17,367 bases of DNA from Deltaproteobacteria bacterium. Its GTDB lineage: Bacteria; Desulfobacterota; Desulfobaccia; Desulfobaccales; 0-14-0-80-60-11. Shown here piece after piece: positions 1 to 7,116 of this stretch. The notes beneath the pieces were generated by a model. The model worked only from the letters and a program-made list of their open reading frames with translations, did no database searches and was not told where the DNA came from. Location: assembly GCA_023381945.1 (NCBI GenBank), contig JAMCQY010000376.1, positions 1 through 17,367 of the forward strand. Reading direction: 5' to 3'. Position numbers and translations under genes: made by a program. Position 1 is the first letter of the stretch, and each line of letters begins with the position of its first letter.

Positions 1-698
1 AAGATATGGCAGACTCCTTTATAATGCTTCAACACCGGGATGCGGGAGTGCTCCGCCACAAAGCGGATTAAGCCTTCGCCGCCCCTGGGGATGATGAGGT
101 CCACCAGTTCATCCTGTTTCAAGAGTTCTAACGTGGCCTCCCGGGCGATGCTTGGGATGACCTGCACCGCCGCCAGCGGCACTACGGCCTCCTCCAGGGC
201 CTCTTGCATGAGCACGGTCAAGGCTAAATTTGAGTGGATGGATTCTTTGCCACCCTTGAGGATTACGGCATTGCCGCTCTTCAGGCATAGCGCCGCGGCG
301 TCCACGGTGACGTTGGGCCTGGACTCATAAATGAAGCCGATCACCCCGAGGGGGATGCGTTGACGGCCGACTTTGAGGCCGTTGGGGCGGATCCACATGC
401 CGGTCACCGCGCCCACCGGGTCCGGCAGGGCCGCCACTTCTCTGAGCCCTTTGATCATGGAGGCGATGACCCTATCCGACAGGGTGAGGCGATCGATGAA
501 GGCAGGGGGATAGTTTTGCGCCTGAGCTGCCTCAAGATCCCGGCGGTTTTCCGCTTGAATCGCCAGGCGGCGTTCATCCAGCAGTTCGGCTATCCGGAGG
601 ATGACCCGGTCTTTGACCGACCGGGAGAGATTCCCTACCTGCCGGGCTGCGGTTTTGGCTTCCAGAGCCAGATTACGAATCATTGCGGGGATGTCCAT
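1..698 (-). CDS. proA: Gamma-glutamyl phosphate reductase (ProA), N-terminal part, cut by window edge
   Basis: Reading the minus strand from an ATG at 698 gives 232 uninterrupted codons running off the left edge. The product begins MDIPAMIRNLALEAKTAARQ and carries the ProA/aldehyde dehydrogenase-like segments SRPNVTVDAAALCLKSGNA and VILKGGKES, then PRGGEGLIRFVAEHSRIPV. ProA reduces gamma-glutamyl phosphate to glutamate semialdehyde with NADPH, the second step of proline synthesis in the cytoplasm. Full-length proteins have about 415-420 residues, so the catalytic cysteine lies outside the window. A GGAGA Shine-Dalgarno sits about 5 bases before the start. proA is often next to proB; here proB is on the other strand about 6.4 kb away. 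Identification is secure from family motifs. Confidence 0.95.
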   Translation of the reverse strand, partial: MDIPAMIRNLALEAKTAARQVGNLSRSVKDRVILRIAELLDERRLAIQAENRRDLEAAQAQNYPPAFIDRLTLSDRVIASMIKGLREVAALPDPVGAVTGMWIRPNGLKVGRQRIPLGVIGFIYESRPNVTVDAAALCLKSGNAVILKGGKESIHSNLALTVLMQEALEEAVVPLAAVQVIPSIAREATLELLKQDELVDLIIPRGGEGLIRFVAEHSRIPVLKHYKGVCHI

Positions 699-823
699 AT
701 GTTCTCCAAAAACATCTGCTATAAATCAGTATGAAGGATAGGCATTGCCCACCAGATATAAATCGATATTTAGAGCTGGAATTTGGCTTTATTCGGCATC
801 CTCTAAACATTTAAATATTTGTT

Positions 824-1045
824 TTACAATCTTGGGATGTGAGAAGTGGTCAATATTTCCTTGCTGAGCGAGGCTTTTATTTCTTCGTGGGACAAAGTGC
901 TCAGATAAAGTTCGATAGCCTCTTTGATATTGGCCATGACCTCTTCGAAGGTGTCGCCTTGGGTCTGGCAGCCTTCTAACTCAGGGCTATAGGCGTAATA
1001 TCCAAAATCATCTTTTTCAATGACAATGGAACCTTTGAAAGGCAT
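824..1045 (-). CDS. HicB-like antitoxin, apparently without a HicA partner
   Basis: A 73-residue protein starting MPFKGSIVIEKDDFGYYAYS, followed by PELEGCQTQGDTFEEVMANI. This is the HicB N-terminal partial RNase H-like fold: beta strand, then Y-x-x-x-PELEGC and a D/E-rich helix. The frame stays open upstream into the end of gmhA, but the ATG at 1045 is the convincing start because AAGGAGAA lies just before it and a promoter lies at 1064-1093. The C-terminus is short and I see no DNA-binding helix-turn-helix or ribbon-helix-helix domain. HicB proteins normally neutralise the mRNA interferase HicA. No intact HicA-sized gene is visible on either side, so it may be a solitary HicB or the remnant of a toxin-antitoxin pair. 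Function here is inferred. Confidence 0.8.
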   Translation of the reverse strand: MPFKGSIVIEKDDFGYYAYSPELEGCQTQGDTFEEVMANIKEAIELYLSTLSHEEIKASLSKEILTTSHIPRL

Positions 1046-1063
1046 GGTTTTCTCCTTGAAAAG

Positions 1064-1093
1064 AACATAACCGTCTGCCCAAAGGATTGTCAA
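1064..1093 (-). promoter_or_regulatory. Sigma70-like promoter of the hicB-like gene
   Basis: On the minus strand TTGACA (1093-1088) is separated by 18 bases from TATGTT (1069-1064). Transcription would begin just upstream of the AAGGAGAA ribosome-binding site of the hicB-like gene, giving a very short leader. It gives this small gene a transcript independent of gmhA, which ends about 45 bases upstream. Confidence 0.65.
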
Positions 1094-1136
1094 GGATTGG
1101 TTAAAACGAACAAGCCCGTTTCTATCAACTTTCATT

Positions 1137-1724
1137 TTACGCAAATTTCTCTGGAAAAAGAATAAAATCCACCAGATCGCAGAGGATATGGCCGACGGTA
1201 ATGTGGACCTCCTGGATGCGCGGGGTATTCCGGGAAGGCACAATGAGGGCGAGTTCCGCCGCTGCGGCCACCGGGCCGCCGTTCCGGCCGCTCAGAGCCA
1301 GAGTTTTAAGTCCCAGTTGCCGGGCCGTCTTAAGCCCCTCTACCACGTTGGGGGAATTGCCGCTGGTGCTGAGGCCTAAAGCCAGGTCCCCGGGTTGTCC
1401 CAAGGCCCGCACCTGCTTGGCGAAAACCTGGAGAAAGTCATAGTCGTTGGCCACCGCAGTGAGGATCGAGGTGTCAGTGGTAAGGGCCAGGGCAGCTAAT
1501 GGCGGCCGCTCCACCTGGAAGCGGTTGACAAACTCTGCGGCCAGGTGCTGCGCGTCAGCGGCGCTGCCGCCGTTGCCGAAAAGAAGGACCTTGCCCCCGG
1601 CTTGAAAGACCCCGGCCAGCATTCGGGCCGCGGCCACCACCGCCTCGCCCTGTTCGGCGGCGAAAAGTTTCTTGAGGCTGATTGACTCATCTATGGCCGT
1701 CTTCAGGCGCAATAACAGGTCCAT
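1137..1724 (-). CDS. gmhA: Phosphoheptose isomerase (sedoheptulose 7-phosphate isomerase)
   Basis: A 195-residue SIS-domain protein of usual GmhA length. GmhA converts sedoheptulose 7-phosphate to D-glycero-D-manno-heptose 7-phosphate, the first step of ADP-heptose synthesis for the LPS inner core. Visible motifs are GNGGSAADAQHLAAEF (residues 50-64), the sugar-phosphate loop STSGNSPNVV (119-128) and QEVHITVGHILCDLVD (171-186). H60, E64, Q171 and H179 match the metal and catalytic positions known in E. coli GmhA (H61, E65, Q172, H180). The ATG at 1724 has a GGAG site 5 bases upstream. It lies 71 bases downstream of the GH57 gene on the same strand with no terminator between them, so the two may be co-transcribed. 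The gene implies a heptose-containing outer membrane LPS. Confidence 0.95.
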   Translation of the reverse strand: MDLLLRLKTAIDESISLKKLFAAEQGEAVVAAARMLAGVFQAGGKVLLFGNGGSAADAQHLAAEFVNRFQVERPPLAALALTTDTSILTAVANDYDFLQVFAKQVRALGQPGDLALGLSTSGNSPNVVEGLKTARQLGLKTLALSGRNGGPVAAAAELALIVPSRNTPRIQEVHITVGHILCDLVDFILFPEKFA

Positions 1725-1795
1725 AAGGCTCCGTATCTGAGCTAACTTATCAGGCGACCAGCAGATCGCCTCCGTGCAGGTAACAGCAGGGCTCC

Positions 1796-4315
1796 TTATC
1801 CCAGCAACCGCAGATAGCGCGCCGGACTGAAGGACAGGGCCTCCATCAATTCGATCAATTGCCGGGCCAGGGCTTCGGCCTCAGAGTCTTTGGCTGCAAG
1901 GGCTGCCACCTCCGGGAAGTGCTCATTCATCAGGTTGAACATGAAATTTTGGGCCCCGGTCAGATCCAGGGTGATGGGCATACGGCTCACCAGGTCGCGG
2001 AACTGGCGCAGCCGGGTGATCTTGGCGGCCTGGAAGTTCGCGGCCAGGTCAGTCAGAAGCCGCTCTAGGATGCGCCTCAGAATCCGGGCTCCTTCGCCGG
2101 ATTCCAGCTTTAAGCCCAGGAAGGCGGCATCCTGGATCAAGTCCAGGATGTCCTGAGAGGTGGCCACCAGGTCCGGCTCCGGTTCCAGTTTGCGTAGCAA
2201 TTCCACCAAACGCCGGTTCAGGGTGATCTCCCCCAGGGCCCGGTACAGCCTGGGAAGGGGCAGGCCCTCAGAGGCCATGGCCTTAAGGAGGGCATGGGCA
2301 TCTTCAAAATTGTGGGAAATCAGGTTCAGAGCCTCTTCCCGGTTTTCATGCATCAGGTCATGGAAGAGCCGGAGCTTTTCCTCCCGGAAGATATCGTGGA
2401 AGCTGTAATAGGTCTCCCCCAGGCGACGCACCATCAGGGGAATCAAATCCTCCGGGGTTTTTTCCAGAACCTCGAAGAACTCACTCCTCCAGGCATGGTA
2501 TTCCGCCGCGGCTTGATCGGCCTTGACCTGGGTGCGATACAGATAGCTGCCCAGGTACGCGGTGAAGAAGGCCAGGTTCCGGGGCTCCTCAGTGACCCCG
2601 GAAGTGAGGCGCAGCCGGCCGGTGGCAAAGAGCAGGGATCCCTGGGTCCGGTCCTCAAGATCATGGGGTTCAGCACGGTAGTGGTAGATGCTGGAGGGGC
2701 AGAGGCGCTGCCGGTCCTTGAGCCAGGAGATCACCCACTGGTTGGCCACCTTGGGGAAATCCACCACCGCCGGTTTGATGTGGTTAAAGTAGATGGTGCG
2801 GCCGTTGCCCTCTTCGGGCAGGTTGCTCCCGGCGCGATCTAGGAGGCGCAGAAAGGGCTGCTCCAGGTCCTCGCCGCTGAATTCCTGGCCCAATTGCAAG
2901 GCCCGGGCGGCGTATTTAATTACTTGTTGGGTCTCGATCCCTGAGATGTCAGCGAAAAACCAGCCGCAACTGGTATACATGAGCAGGGCATGGCGCTGCA
3001 TTTCCAGGAGTTTCAGGGCCGGCACCCACTCGCTCTCCGGCAGGCCGGGTCTGCCTTGTGCAGAGAAAAATTCCGCCAACACGTGGGGGCTGCGGTCCAA
3101 AATCACCTGGATGTAGGTATTGCGGGCAGCCCAAGGGTCTTGCAGGTATTTCTGTCCCTCTGTTTCGAAAATCTGGGCCAGTCGCCCGTTTAATAAATCG
3201 AAGGCCGCCCGCAGGGGGCCGCGCCAGCGCTGGTTCCAGCCGGGCTGGCCGCCGGTGGAGCAACCGCAGTTTTCCTTCCAGCGTCCCACGCCATGGGAAC
3301 AACTCCAGGAACTGCCTTCGCCTTCGGGACCCAGATAGAGTTCAACCTCCCGGGCAGGCGGCGCCATCTCCAGAAACGCGGCGTAATTGGTTAGCTTAAA
3401 ACCCTTCTGAGGCAAGACCTCGGACAGGGCATGGGCCAGGGCCAGGTCGCCGAATTTTTTATGGTGCCCATAATTCTCTCCGTCGGTGGCGACATTCAGG
3501 AGTTGGAGACGTGGACGTCCAGGATTGAAGCCCTCCACCAAACGGCTGGAAAAGCGGTAGCTATCGCTGAGCAAGTCGCCGAAACTCAGATCGGCGGCCA
3601 CATTGCCATTATAAAAAAAGACCTCGAGGTAACGCCGTTTGCCGGTTTCTCCCGGGGTCTGGGGCAGAAAACAGCGGTAAGGCTGGGTGCTGTCGAGGCT
3701 ATGGCCTTGAACCGGCGCCCAATCGCCCCCGGTCAGAGGCCGCACCCGCTTGGCCTGGTAAGGGGAAAGGATAACGAATTTCATGCCGTGGTCGAGCAAC
3801 GCCGCCAGGGTGGGGTAATTAACCGCGGTTTCCGGCAGCCACATGGATTCGGCCGGGCGCTGAAAGCGGTGTTCGAAATCTTTTAGGCCCCAAATAATTT
3901 GGGTTTCGCGGTCCCGGGCGTTGCACAGGGGCAGGATGGCGTGGCTGTAGGCCTGGGCGATGGCATTGCCGTGCCCCAGGGCGGTGAGGCTCTGGCGATC
4001 GGCCTCCAGGATTTTTTCATAGGTCCCCGGAGCCTTTTCCGCCAGCCAACTGATCAGCGTCGGGCCGAAATTGAAGCTGATGTGTTTGTAGTTATTGATA
4101 ATATCCAAGATGCGATGTTGACCGTCAAAGATGCGGGCCGCGGCGTTGGGACTGTAACATTCGGTATTGATGCGAGCGTTCCAATCGTGGAAAGGATGGG
4201 CGCTTAACTCCACCTCAATCTGCTCAATCCAGGGGTTTTCCCGGGGCGGTTGATAAAAATGGCCGTGAATAACCACGTATCCCTGGGGGCCGGTCTTAGC
4301 CGGTGATGGGTCCAT
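1796..4315 (-). CDS. Glycoside hydrolase family 57 protein with DUF3536-type C-terminal region
   Basis: An 839-residue protein with no signal peptide, so probably cytoplasmic. The N-terminal ~320 residues are a GH57 barrel: the opening motif is VIHGHFYQPPRENPW (H17, H19), the second region GHGNAIAQAYSHAILPL (114-130), the nucleophile region MWLPETAV (E162 expected nucleophile) and the acid region VATDGENYGHH (D278 expected general acid). GH57 enzymes act on alpha-glucans as amylases, branching enzymes or 4-alpha-glucanotransferases. The long remainder, with WSCSHGVGRWKENCGCSTGG and later helical segments, matches my memory of the DUF3536 domain that follows GH57 in many deltaproteobacteria. 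Exact substrate is unknown; glycogen or storage glucan turnover is an inference. The start follows a GGGAGA site and its own promoter at 4349-4378. The next gene downstream on the same strand is gmhA. Confidence 0.9.
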   Translation of the reverse strand: MDPSPAKTGPQGYVVIHGHFYQPPRENPWIEQIEVELSAHPFHDWNARINTECYSPNAAARIFDGQHRILDIINNYKHISFNFGPTLISWLAEKAPGTYEKILEADRQSLTALGHGNAIAQAYSHAILPLCNARDRETQIIWGLKDFEHRFQRPAESMWLPETAVNYPTLAALLDHGMKFVILSPYQAKRVRPLTGGDWAPVQGHSLDSTQPYRCFLPQTPGETGKRRYLEVFFYNGNVAADLSFGDLLSDSYRFSSRLVEGFNPGRPRLQLLNVATDGENYGHHKKFGDLALAHALSEVLPQKGFKLTNYAAFLEMAPPAREVELYLGPEGEGSSWSCSHGVGRWKENCGCSTGGQPGWNQRWRGPLRAAFDLLNGRLAQIFETEGQKYLQDPWAARNTYIQVILDRSPHVLAEFFSAQGRPGLPESEWVPALKLLEMQRHALLMYTSCGWFFADISGIETQQVIKYAARALQLGQEFSGEDLEQPFLRLLDRAGSNLPEEGNGRTIYFNHIKPAVVDFPKVANQWVISWLKDRQRLCPSSIYHYRAEPHDLEDRTQGSLLFATGRLRLTSGVTEEPRNLAFFTAYLGSYLYRTQVKADQAAAEYHAWRSEFFEVLEKTPEDLIPLMVRRLGETYYSFHDIFREEKLRLFHDLMHENREEALNLISHNFEDAHALLKAMASEGLPLPRLYRALGEITLNRRLVELLRKLEPEPDLVATSQDILDLIQDAAFLGLKLESGEGARILRRILERLLTDLAANFQAAKITRLRQFRDLVSRMPITLDLTGAQNFMFNLMNEHFPEVAALAAKDSEAEALARQLIELMEALSFSPARYLRLLG

Positions 4316-4348
4316 CGAGTCTCCCGCTGAGTCAATTATGATTATGCC

Positions 4349-4378
4349 ATATTAGTCTGGACAGGGCGCCTCCGTCAA
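4349..4378 (-). promoter_or_regulatory. Sigma70-like promoter of the GH57 gene
   Basis: On the minus strand TTGACG (4378-4373), an 18-base spacer and TAATAT (4354-4349) precede the GH57 start at 4315. A second AT-rich hexamer CATAAT lies slightly closer to the gene but is too far from the -35 box. The promoter faces away from the pyrF promoter in the same 151-base divergent region. Confidence 0.5.
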
Positions 4379-4403
4379 CAAAACTGCGACCTATCAGGAT
4401 TAT

Positions 4404-4433
4404 TTGCATTGACCAATGAGGCGAAAATATAAT
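4404..4433 (+). promoter_or_regulatory. Sigma70-like promoter of pyrF
   Basis: TTGCAT (4404-4409), an 18-base spacer and a perfect TATAAT (4428-4433). Transcription would start near 4440, leaving a leader of about 27 bases to the ATG at 4467. This places the upstream in-frame ATG at 4416 outside the message and decides the pyrF start. Confidence 0.65.
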
Positions 4434-4466
4434 AAATATTACGAAATTTGCCCTCAAGAGGCCGAT

Positions 4467-5180
4467 ATGGCGCAACCCAAGGACCGCCTCATCTTCGCTC
4501 TGGACGTACCCAACCGGGCCGAGGCGGAAAGATATGTCAAGCTGTTGAAAGATGAGGTCGGGCTCTTTAAGGTGGGGCTGGAGCTGTTTGTGGCGGAAGG
4601 CCGGGAATTCCTGCGAATACTCGCCGATGATTACGGCTGCGATTATTTTCTCGATTTAAAATTCCACGATATCCCGGCGACGGTCAGAGGGGCGCAATCC
4701 CGTGTCTTACAGGGCGCCAAACTGGCTACGGTACACGTGGACTCAGGCCGCGAATCGTTGAAAGTCGACAGCGGCGTCAAACTTCTGGGAGTTACCGTTC
4801 TGACACATTTGAGGCCGGATGATCTGGAAGCCATGGGGATTGCCCGGGAATATGCCCTGAATCCCACCAAGCTGGTGCTCCTTCGGGCCAAGCTGGCGAA
4901 AGCAGCCGGTTGCGATGGGGTGGTTTGTGCCGGGACCGAGGCCCAGGCAGTGAAGGCGGCGTTCGGGCCGGATTTTCTGGTGGTGTGCCCGGGTATCAGA
5001 CCTTCTTGGGCCGCAGTGCCGGGAGATGATCAGAGGCGGATTACCACGGCCTATGACGCCATTAAGAATGGGGCAGATTATATCGTGGTGGGGCGGCCGA
5101 TTCGTAAGCATGCCGATCCGGCGGCGGCAGCCCGGCAAGTGGTGCAGGAAATTGCCGCGGGATTGCAGGATAGAGAATAA
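4467..5180 (+). CDS. pyrF: Orotidine 5'-phosphate decarboxylase
   Basis: A 237-residue TIM-barrel protein starting MAQPKDRLIFALDVPNRAEA. PyrF decarboxylates OMP to UMP, the last step of pyrimidine synthesis. The diagnostic core LDLKFHDIPATVRGA contains D63, K65 and D68 of the catalytic charged network; D13 and K35 (ALDVPN, LFKVGLEL) also match. PGIRPSW with a following DDQRRITT, and GADYIVVGRPI near the end, form the phosphate-binding part. The ATG at 4467 is preferred over an in-frame ATG 51 bases upstream because it follows an AGAGG site, fits the family start and lies downstream of the TATAAT promoter. One oddity: the stretch from the VHVDSGRESL segment to VTVLTHL is about nine residues shorter than in typical PyrF such as E. 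coli. The role is secure from the core motif. Confidence 0.93.
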   Translation: MAQPKDRLIFALDVPNRAEAERYVKLLKDEVGLFKVGLELFVAEGREFLRILADDYGCDYFLDLKFHDIPATVRGAQSRVLQGAKLATVHVDSGRESLKVDSGVKLLGVTVLTHLRPDDLEAMGIAREYALNPTKLVLLRAKLAKAAGCDGVVCAGTEAQAVKAAFGPDFLVVCPGIRPSWAAVPGDDQRRITTAYDAIKNGADYIVVGRPIRKHADPAAAARQVVQEIAAGLQDRE

Positions 5181-5307
5181 TCTCAGGATAGTCTTAATGG
5201 ACCTTCCTCCCACCCGTATGGCATGAAAAGATTTGCTGGGGCAGTCCAAAGTTTACTGCCTAATTGTGGCGGCCATAGACCGCCCTATATGCTATCTTTT
5301 TAATATT

Positions 5308-5337
5308 ACGCATATTCTGGTACGAACGACGCATATT
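5308..5337. repeat. Pair of 9-bp direct repeats spaced 21 bp
   Basis: ACGCATATT occurs at 5308-5316 and again at 5329-5337. The 21-base offset equals two turns of the helix, as for a dimeric or cooperative regulator site. It lies upstream of the heptamer repeat and the putative rplU promoter. No regulator can be named, and chance is possible. Confidence 0.35.
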
Positions 5338-5355
5338 TCGTCTCTGTTTTTGTTT

Positions 5356-5386
5356 ACTGACCACTGATTACTGACCACTGACCACT
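5356..5386 (+). repeat. Heptanucleotide tandem repeat (ACTGACC) upstream of rplU
   Basis: Four consecutive 7-base units read ACTGACC, ACTGATT, ACTGACC, ACTGACC, followed by a partial ACT and a T-run. Equivalently, the 14-mer TTACTGACCACTGA is perfectly duplicated at 5354-5367 and 5368-5381. It lies about 16 bases before the -35 box of the putative ribosomal-protein promoter. Confidence 0.8.
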
Positions 5387-5401
5387 TTTTTAAACAGGGC
5401 C

Positions 5402-5430
5402 TTGACAAGATTTAAAAAGACGATAAGCTT
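5402..5430 (+). promoter_or_regulatory. Putative promoter of the rplU-rpmA-obg-proB cluster
   Basis: A perfect TTGACA at 5402-5407 is followed, 16 bases later, by the weak -10 candidate TAAGCT (5424-5429). It would give a leader of about 25 bases to the rplU GTG. The position in an otherwise non-coding 281-base gap, just before the operon, supports it; the poor -10 box lowers confidence. Confidence 0.4.
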
Positions 5431-5461
5431 AAATGTCTAAAGTATAGATTTGGAGGCACAC

Positions 5462-5776
5462 GTGTACGCCATCATCCAAACGGGTGGGAAACAATATCGG
5501 GTCGCCCCCGGCGACGTGCTCCGGGTGGAGCGCCTGCCGGGCGAGCGCGGCGATGCCGTGCAGCTGGACCAGGTTCTACTGGTGACCGACGACGGCGGCG
5601 AAATTCGGGTGGGTACGCCCCTGGTGGAAAACGCCAGCGTCAAGGGCGAAATCGTGCGGCAGGGCAAGGCAAAAAAGATCCTGGTCTTCAAGAAGAAACG
5701 CCGCAAAAACTACCGCCGCAGGCAGGGCCACCGGCAATTGTTCACCGCCGTGCAGATCAAGGAAATTATCGTCTAA
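5462..5776 (+). CDS. rplU: 50S ribosomal protein L21
   Basis: A 104-residue protein starting at GTG 5462, reading MYAIIQTGGKQYRVAPGDVL, close to E. coli L21 (103 residues, MYAVFQSGGKQHRV). The C-terminal signature KKKRRKNYRRRQGHRQLF is the basic L21 tail that binds 23S rRNA. A TTG four codons upstream also opens the frame, but it overlaps the GGAGG site (5452-5456) that serves the GTG with a 5-base spacer, and family alignment favours the GTG. L21 is a primary structural protein of the large subunit. rpmA follows after 48 bases, then obg and proB on the same strand, the common bacterial order for L21-L27-Obg. Confidence 0.96.
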   Translation: MYAIIQTGGKQYRVAPGDVLRVERLPGERGDAVQLDQVLLVTDDGGEIRVGTPLVENASVKGEIVRQGKAKKILVFKKKRRKNYRRRQGHRQLFTAVQIKEIIV

Positions 5777-5824
5777 TTGGCAGTAAGGCACCCGCGGGGT
5801 CGCCTTTGTGAAGGAGATATTACC

Positions 5825-6082
5825 ATGGCACATAAAAAAGCCGGTGGCAGTTCCCGTAACGGCCGTGACAGCGCGGGCCAGCGCCGGGGCGTCAAGCGCT
5901 TTGCCGGGCAAATAGTCAAGGCCGGGACCATCCTGGTGCGCCAGGTGGGTACCCGCATCCATCCCGGGCTCAACGTGGGCATGGGCAAGGACTACACCCT
6001 GTTCACCAAGATCGACGGGGTAGTGGCCTTTGAGGCCTTCGGCAAAGATCGCAAGCGGGTCAGCGTCTATCCTCAGACTTGA
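5825..6082 (+). CDS. rpmA: 50S ribosomal protein L27
   Basis: An 85-residue protein reading [20 protein letters not shown], with the L27 core [19 protein letters not shown] and [20 protein letters not shown]27 places its flexible N-terminus near the peptidyl-transferase centre. The ATG at 5825 follows an AAGGAG site 8 bases upstream and gives the family's usual N-terminus. There is no Firmicutes-type N-terminal extension that would need cleavage. The stop TGA overlaps the TTG start of obg, so the two are translationally coupled. Identification is secure. Confidence 0.97.
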   Translation: MAHKKAGGSSRNGRDSAGQRRGVKRFAGQIVKAGTILVRQVGTRIHPGLNVGMGKDYTLFTKIDGVVAFEAFGKDRKRVSVYPQT

Positions 6083-7116
6083 AATCCTTTCCTGACGAGG
6101 TCGATATCACGCTCCGGGCCGGCAACGGCGGCCCGGGTTGTGTCAGCTTCCTCCGAGCCCGGTTCCAGCCGGTGGGCCGCCCTGACGGCGGCGACGGCGG
6201 GACCGGGGGCGACGTCATCCTCGAGACCTCCCCTCGCCTGCGCACCCTGGCCGATTTTCGCCGCCGCCGCGTCTTTCAGGCGGAAAACGGCCGCCGCGGC
6301 CAGAGCCAGGACCGCCACGGCAAAAACGGCGCTCCCTTAATCATTCCGGTGCCCATGGGGACCCGGGTCTTCACTGCCGAGGGCCGGTTGTGGCGCGACC
6401 TAGTCAAACCCGGCGAACGCCTGGTGGTGGCCAAAGGTGGCCGCGGCGGCAAAGGCAACGCCCATTTCACCTCATCCCGGCTACGCTCCCCCCGGTTCTC
6501 CCAACCCGGGGAACCCGGCCAGGAGCGCCGGCTTCACCTGGAGTTGCAGATTTTGGCGGATGTGGGTCTGGTGGGCGCCCCCAACGCCGGCAAGACCTCG
6601 CTCCTCAAGGCCCTCACCGCTTCCCGGGCCAGGGTGGGCGCCTTTCCTTTCACCACCCTGACCCCGCAGCTCGGGGTTCTCTGGCCTTCCGGCGACCGGG
6701 AGCCTCTGATTTTGGCGGAGATTCCCGGCTTGATTCCCGGCGCGCACTTGGGCAAGGGCCTGGGAGACCGCTTTTTGCGCCACCTGCAACGCACCCGGCT
6801 TCTGGTGCAAGTCATTGACCTGGCGGCCGTGGACCCGGCCCAGCCGCTCGCCCCTTTGCTGGAATTAGAAGAAGAATTTCGCGCCTTTGACCCTAAGTTA
6901 CTGGACAAACCGAGAATTTTGGCGTTAAATAAAATTGACTTGTTACCCAGGGATTTTCCCCGGGAGCAGGTGCTCAAGGCCTATGCCGCCACCGGCCAGA
7001 CGTGCTTGATGATTTCCGCCGCGGCAGGCCTGGGGCTGGAGGCCTTGAGCGACGCCATCTGGGAGAAGTACCAAGGCGCCAGCCATGACTTCGGTCAGAC
7101 AACCATACCTGAATAA
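6079..7116 (+). CDS. obg: Obg family GTPase (ribosome assembly), with an altered G3 motif
   Basis: A 345-residue protein whose N-terminal glycine-rich Obg fold ([19 protein letters not shown], then [14 protein letters not shown]) precedes a GTPase domain. Switches and nucleotide motifs: G1 GAPNAGKTS (166-174), G2 [12 protein letters not shown]3 region [20 protein letters not shown]4 NKID (284-287) and G5 ISAAAG. Obg/CgtA binds the 50S subunit and links ribosome assembly to GTP and (p)ppGpp levels. The start is a TTG overlapping the rpmA stop by 4 bases. The family writes the G3 motif as DxPG; here residue 214 is Glu (codon GAG), so the Walker B-like acid is conservatively changed. The last 32 bases overlap proB. 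There is no long acidic C-terminal extension. Confidence 0.94.
   Translation: MKSFPDEVDITLRAGNGGPGCVSFLRARFQPVGRPDGGDGGTGGDVILETSPRLRTLADFRRRRVFQAENGRRGQSQDRHGKNGAPLIIPVPMGTRVFTAEGRLWRDLVKPGERLVVAKGGRGGKGNAHFTSSRLRSPRFSQPGEPGQERRLHLELQILADVGLVGAPNAGKTSLLKALTASRARVGAFPFTTLTPQLGVLWPSGDREPLILAEIPGLIPGAHLGKGLGDRFLRHLQRTRLLVQVIDLAAVDPAQPLAPLLELEEEFRAFDPKLLDKPRILALNKIDLLPRDFPREQVLKAYAATGQTCLMISAAAGLGLEALSDAIWEKYQGASHDFGQTTIPE

Noticed and set aside
735..823. HicA toxin gene next to hicB
   Set aside because: Only about 12 codons before a stop show any resemblance; not enough to call a gene or pseudogene.
4416..4466. Upstream in-frame ATG for pyrF
   Set aside because: It lies before the TATAAT box and lacks a ribosome-binding site; the family N-terminus begins at 4467.
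5268..5300. Rho-independent terminator after pyrF
   Set aside because: The stem is only 5 bp and the T-run begins about 12 bases after it; it fits better as a relative of the hairpin at 8236-8252.
5354..5391. Possible CRISPR-like repeat
   Set aside because: Units are 7 bases in direct tandem without spacers; it is a simple tandem repeat.
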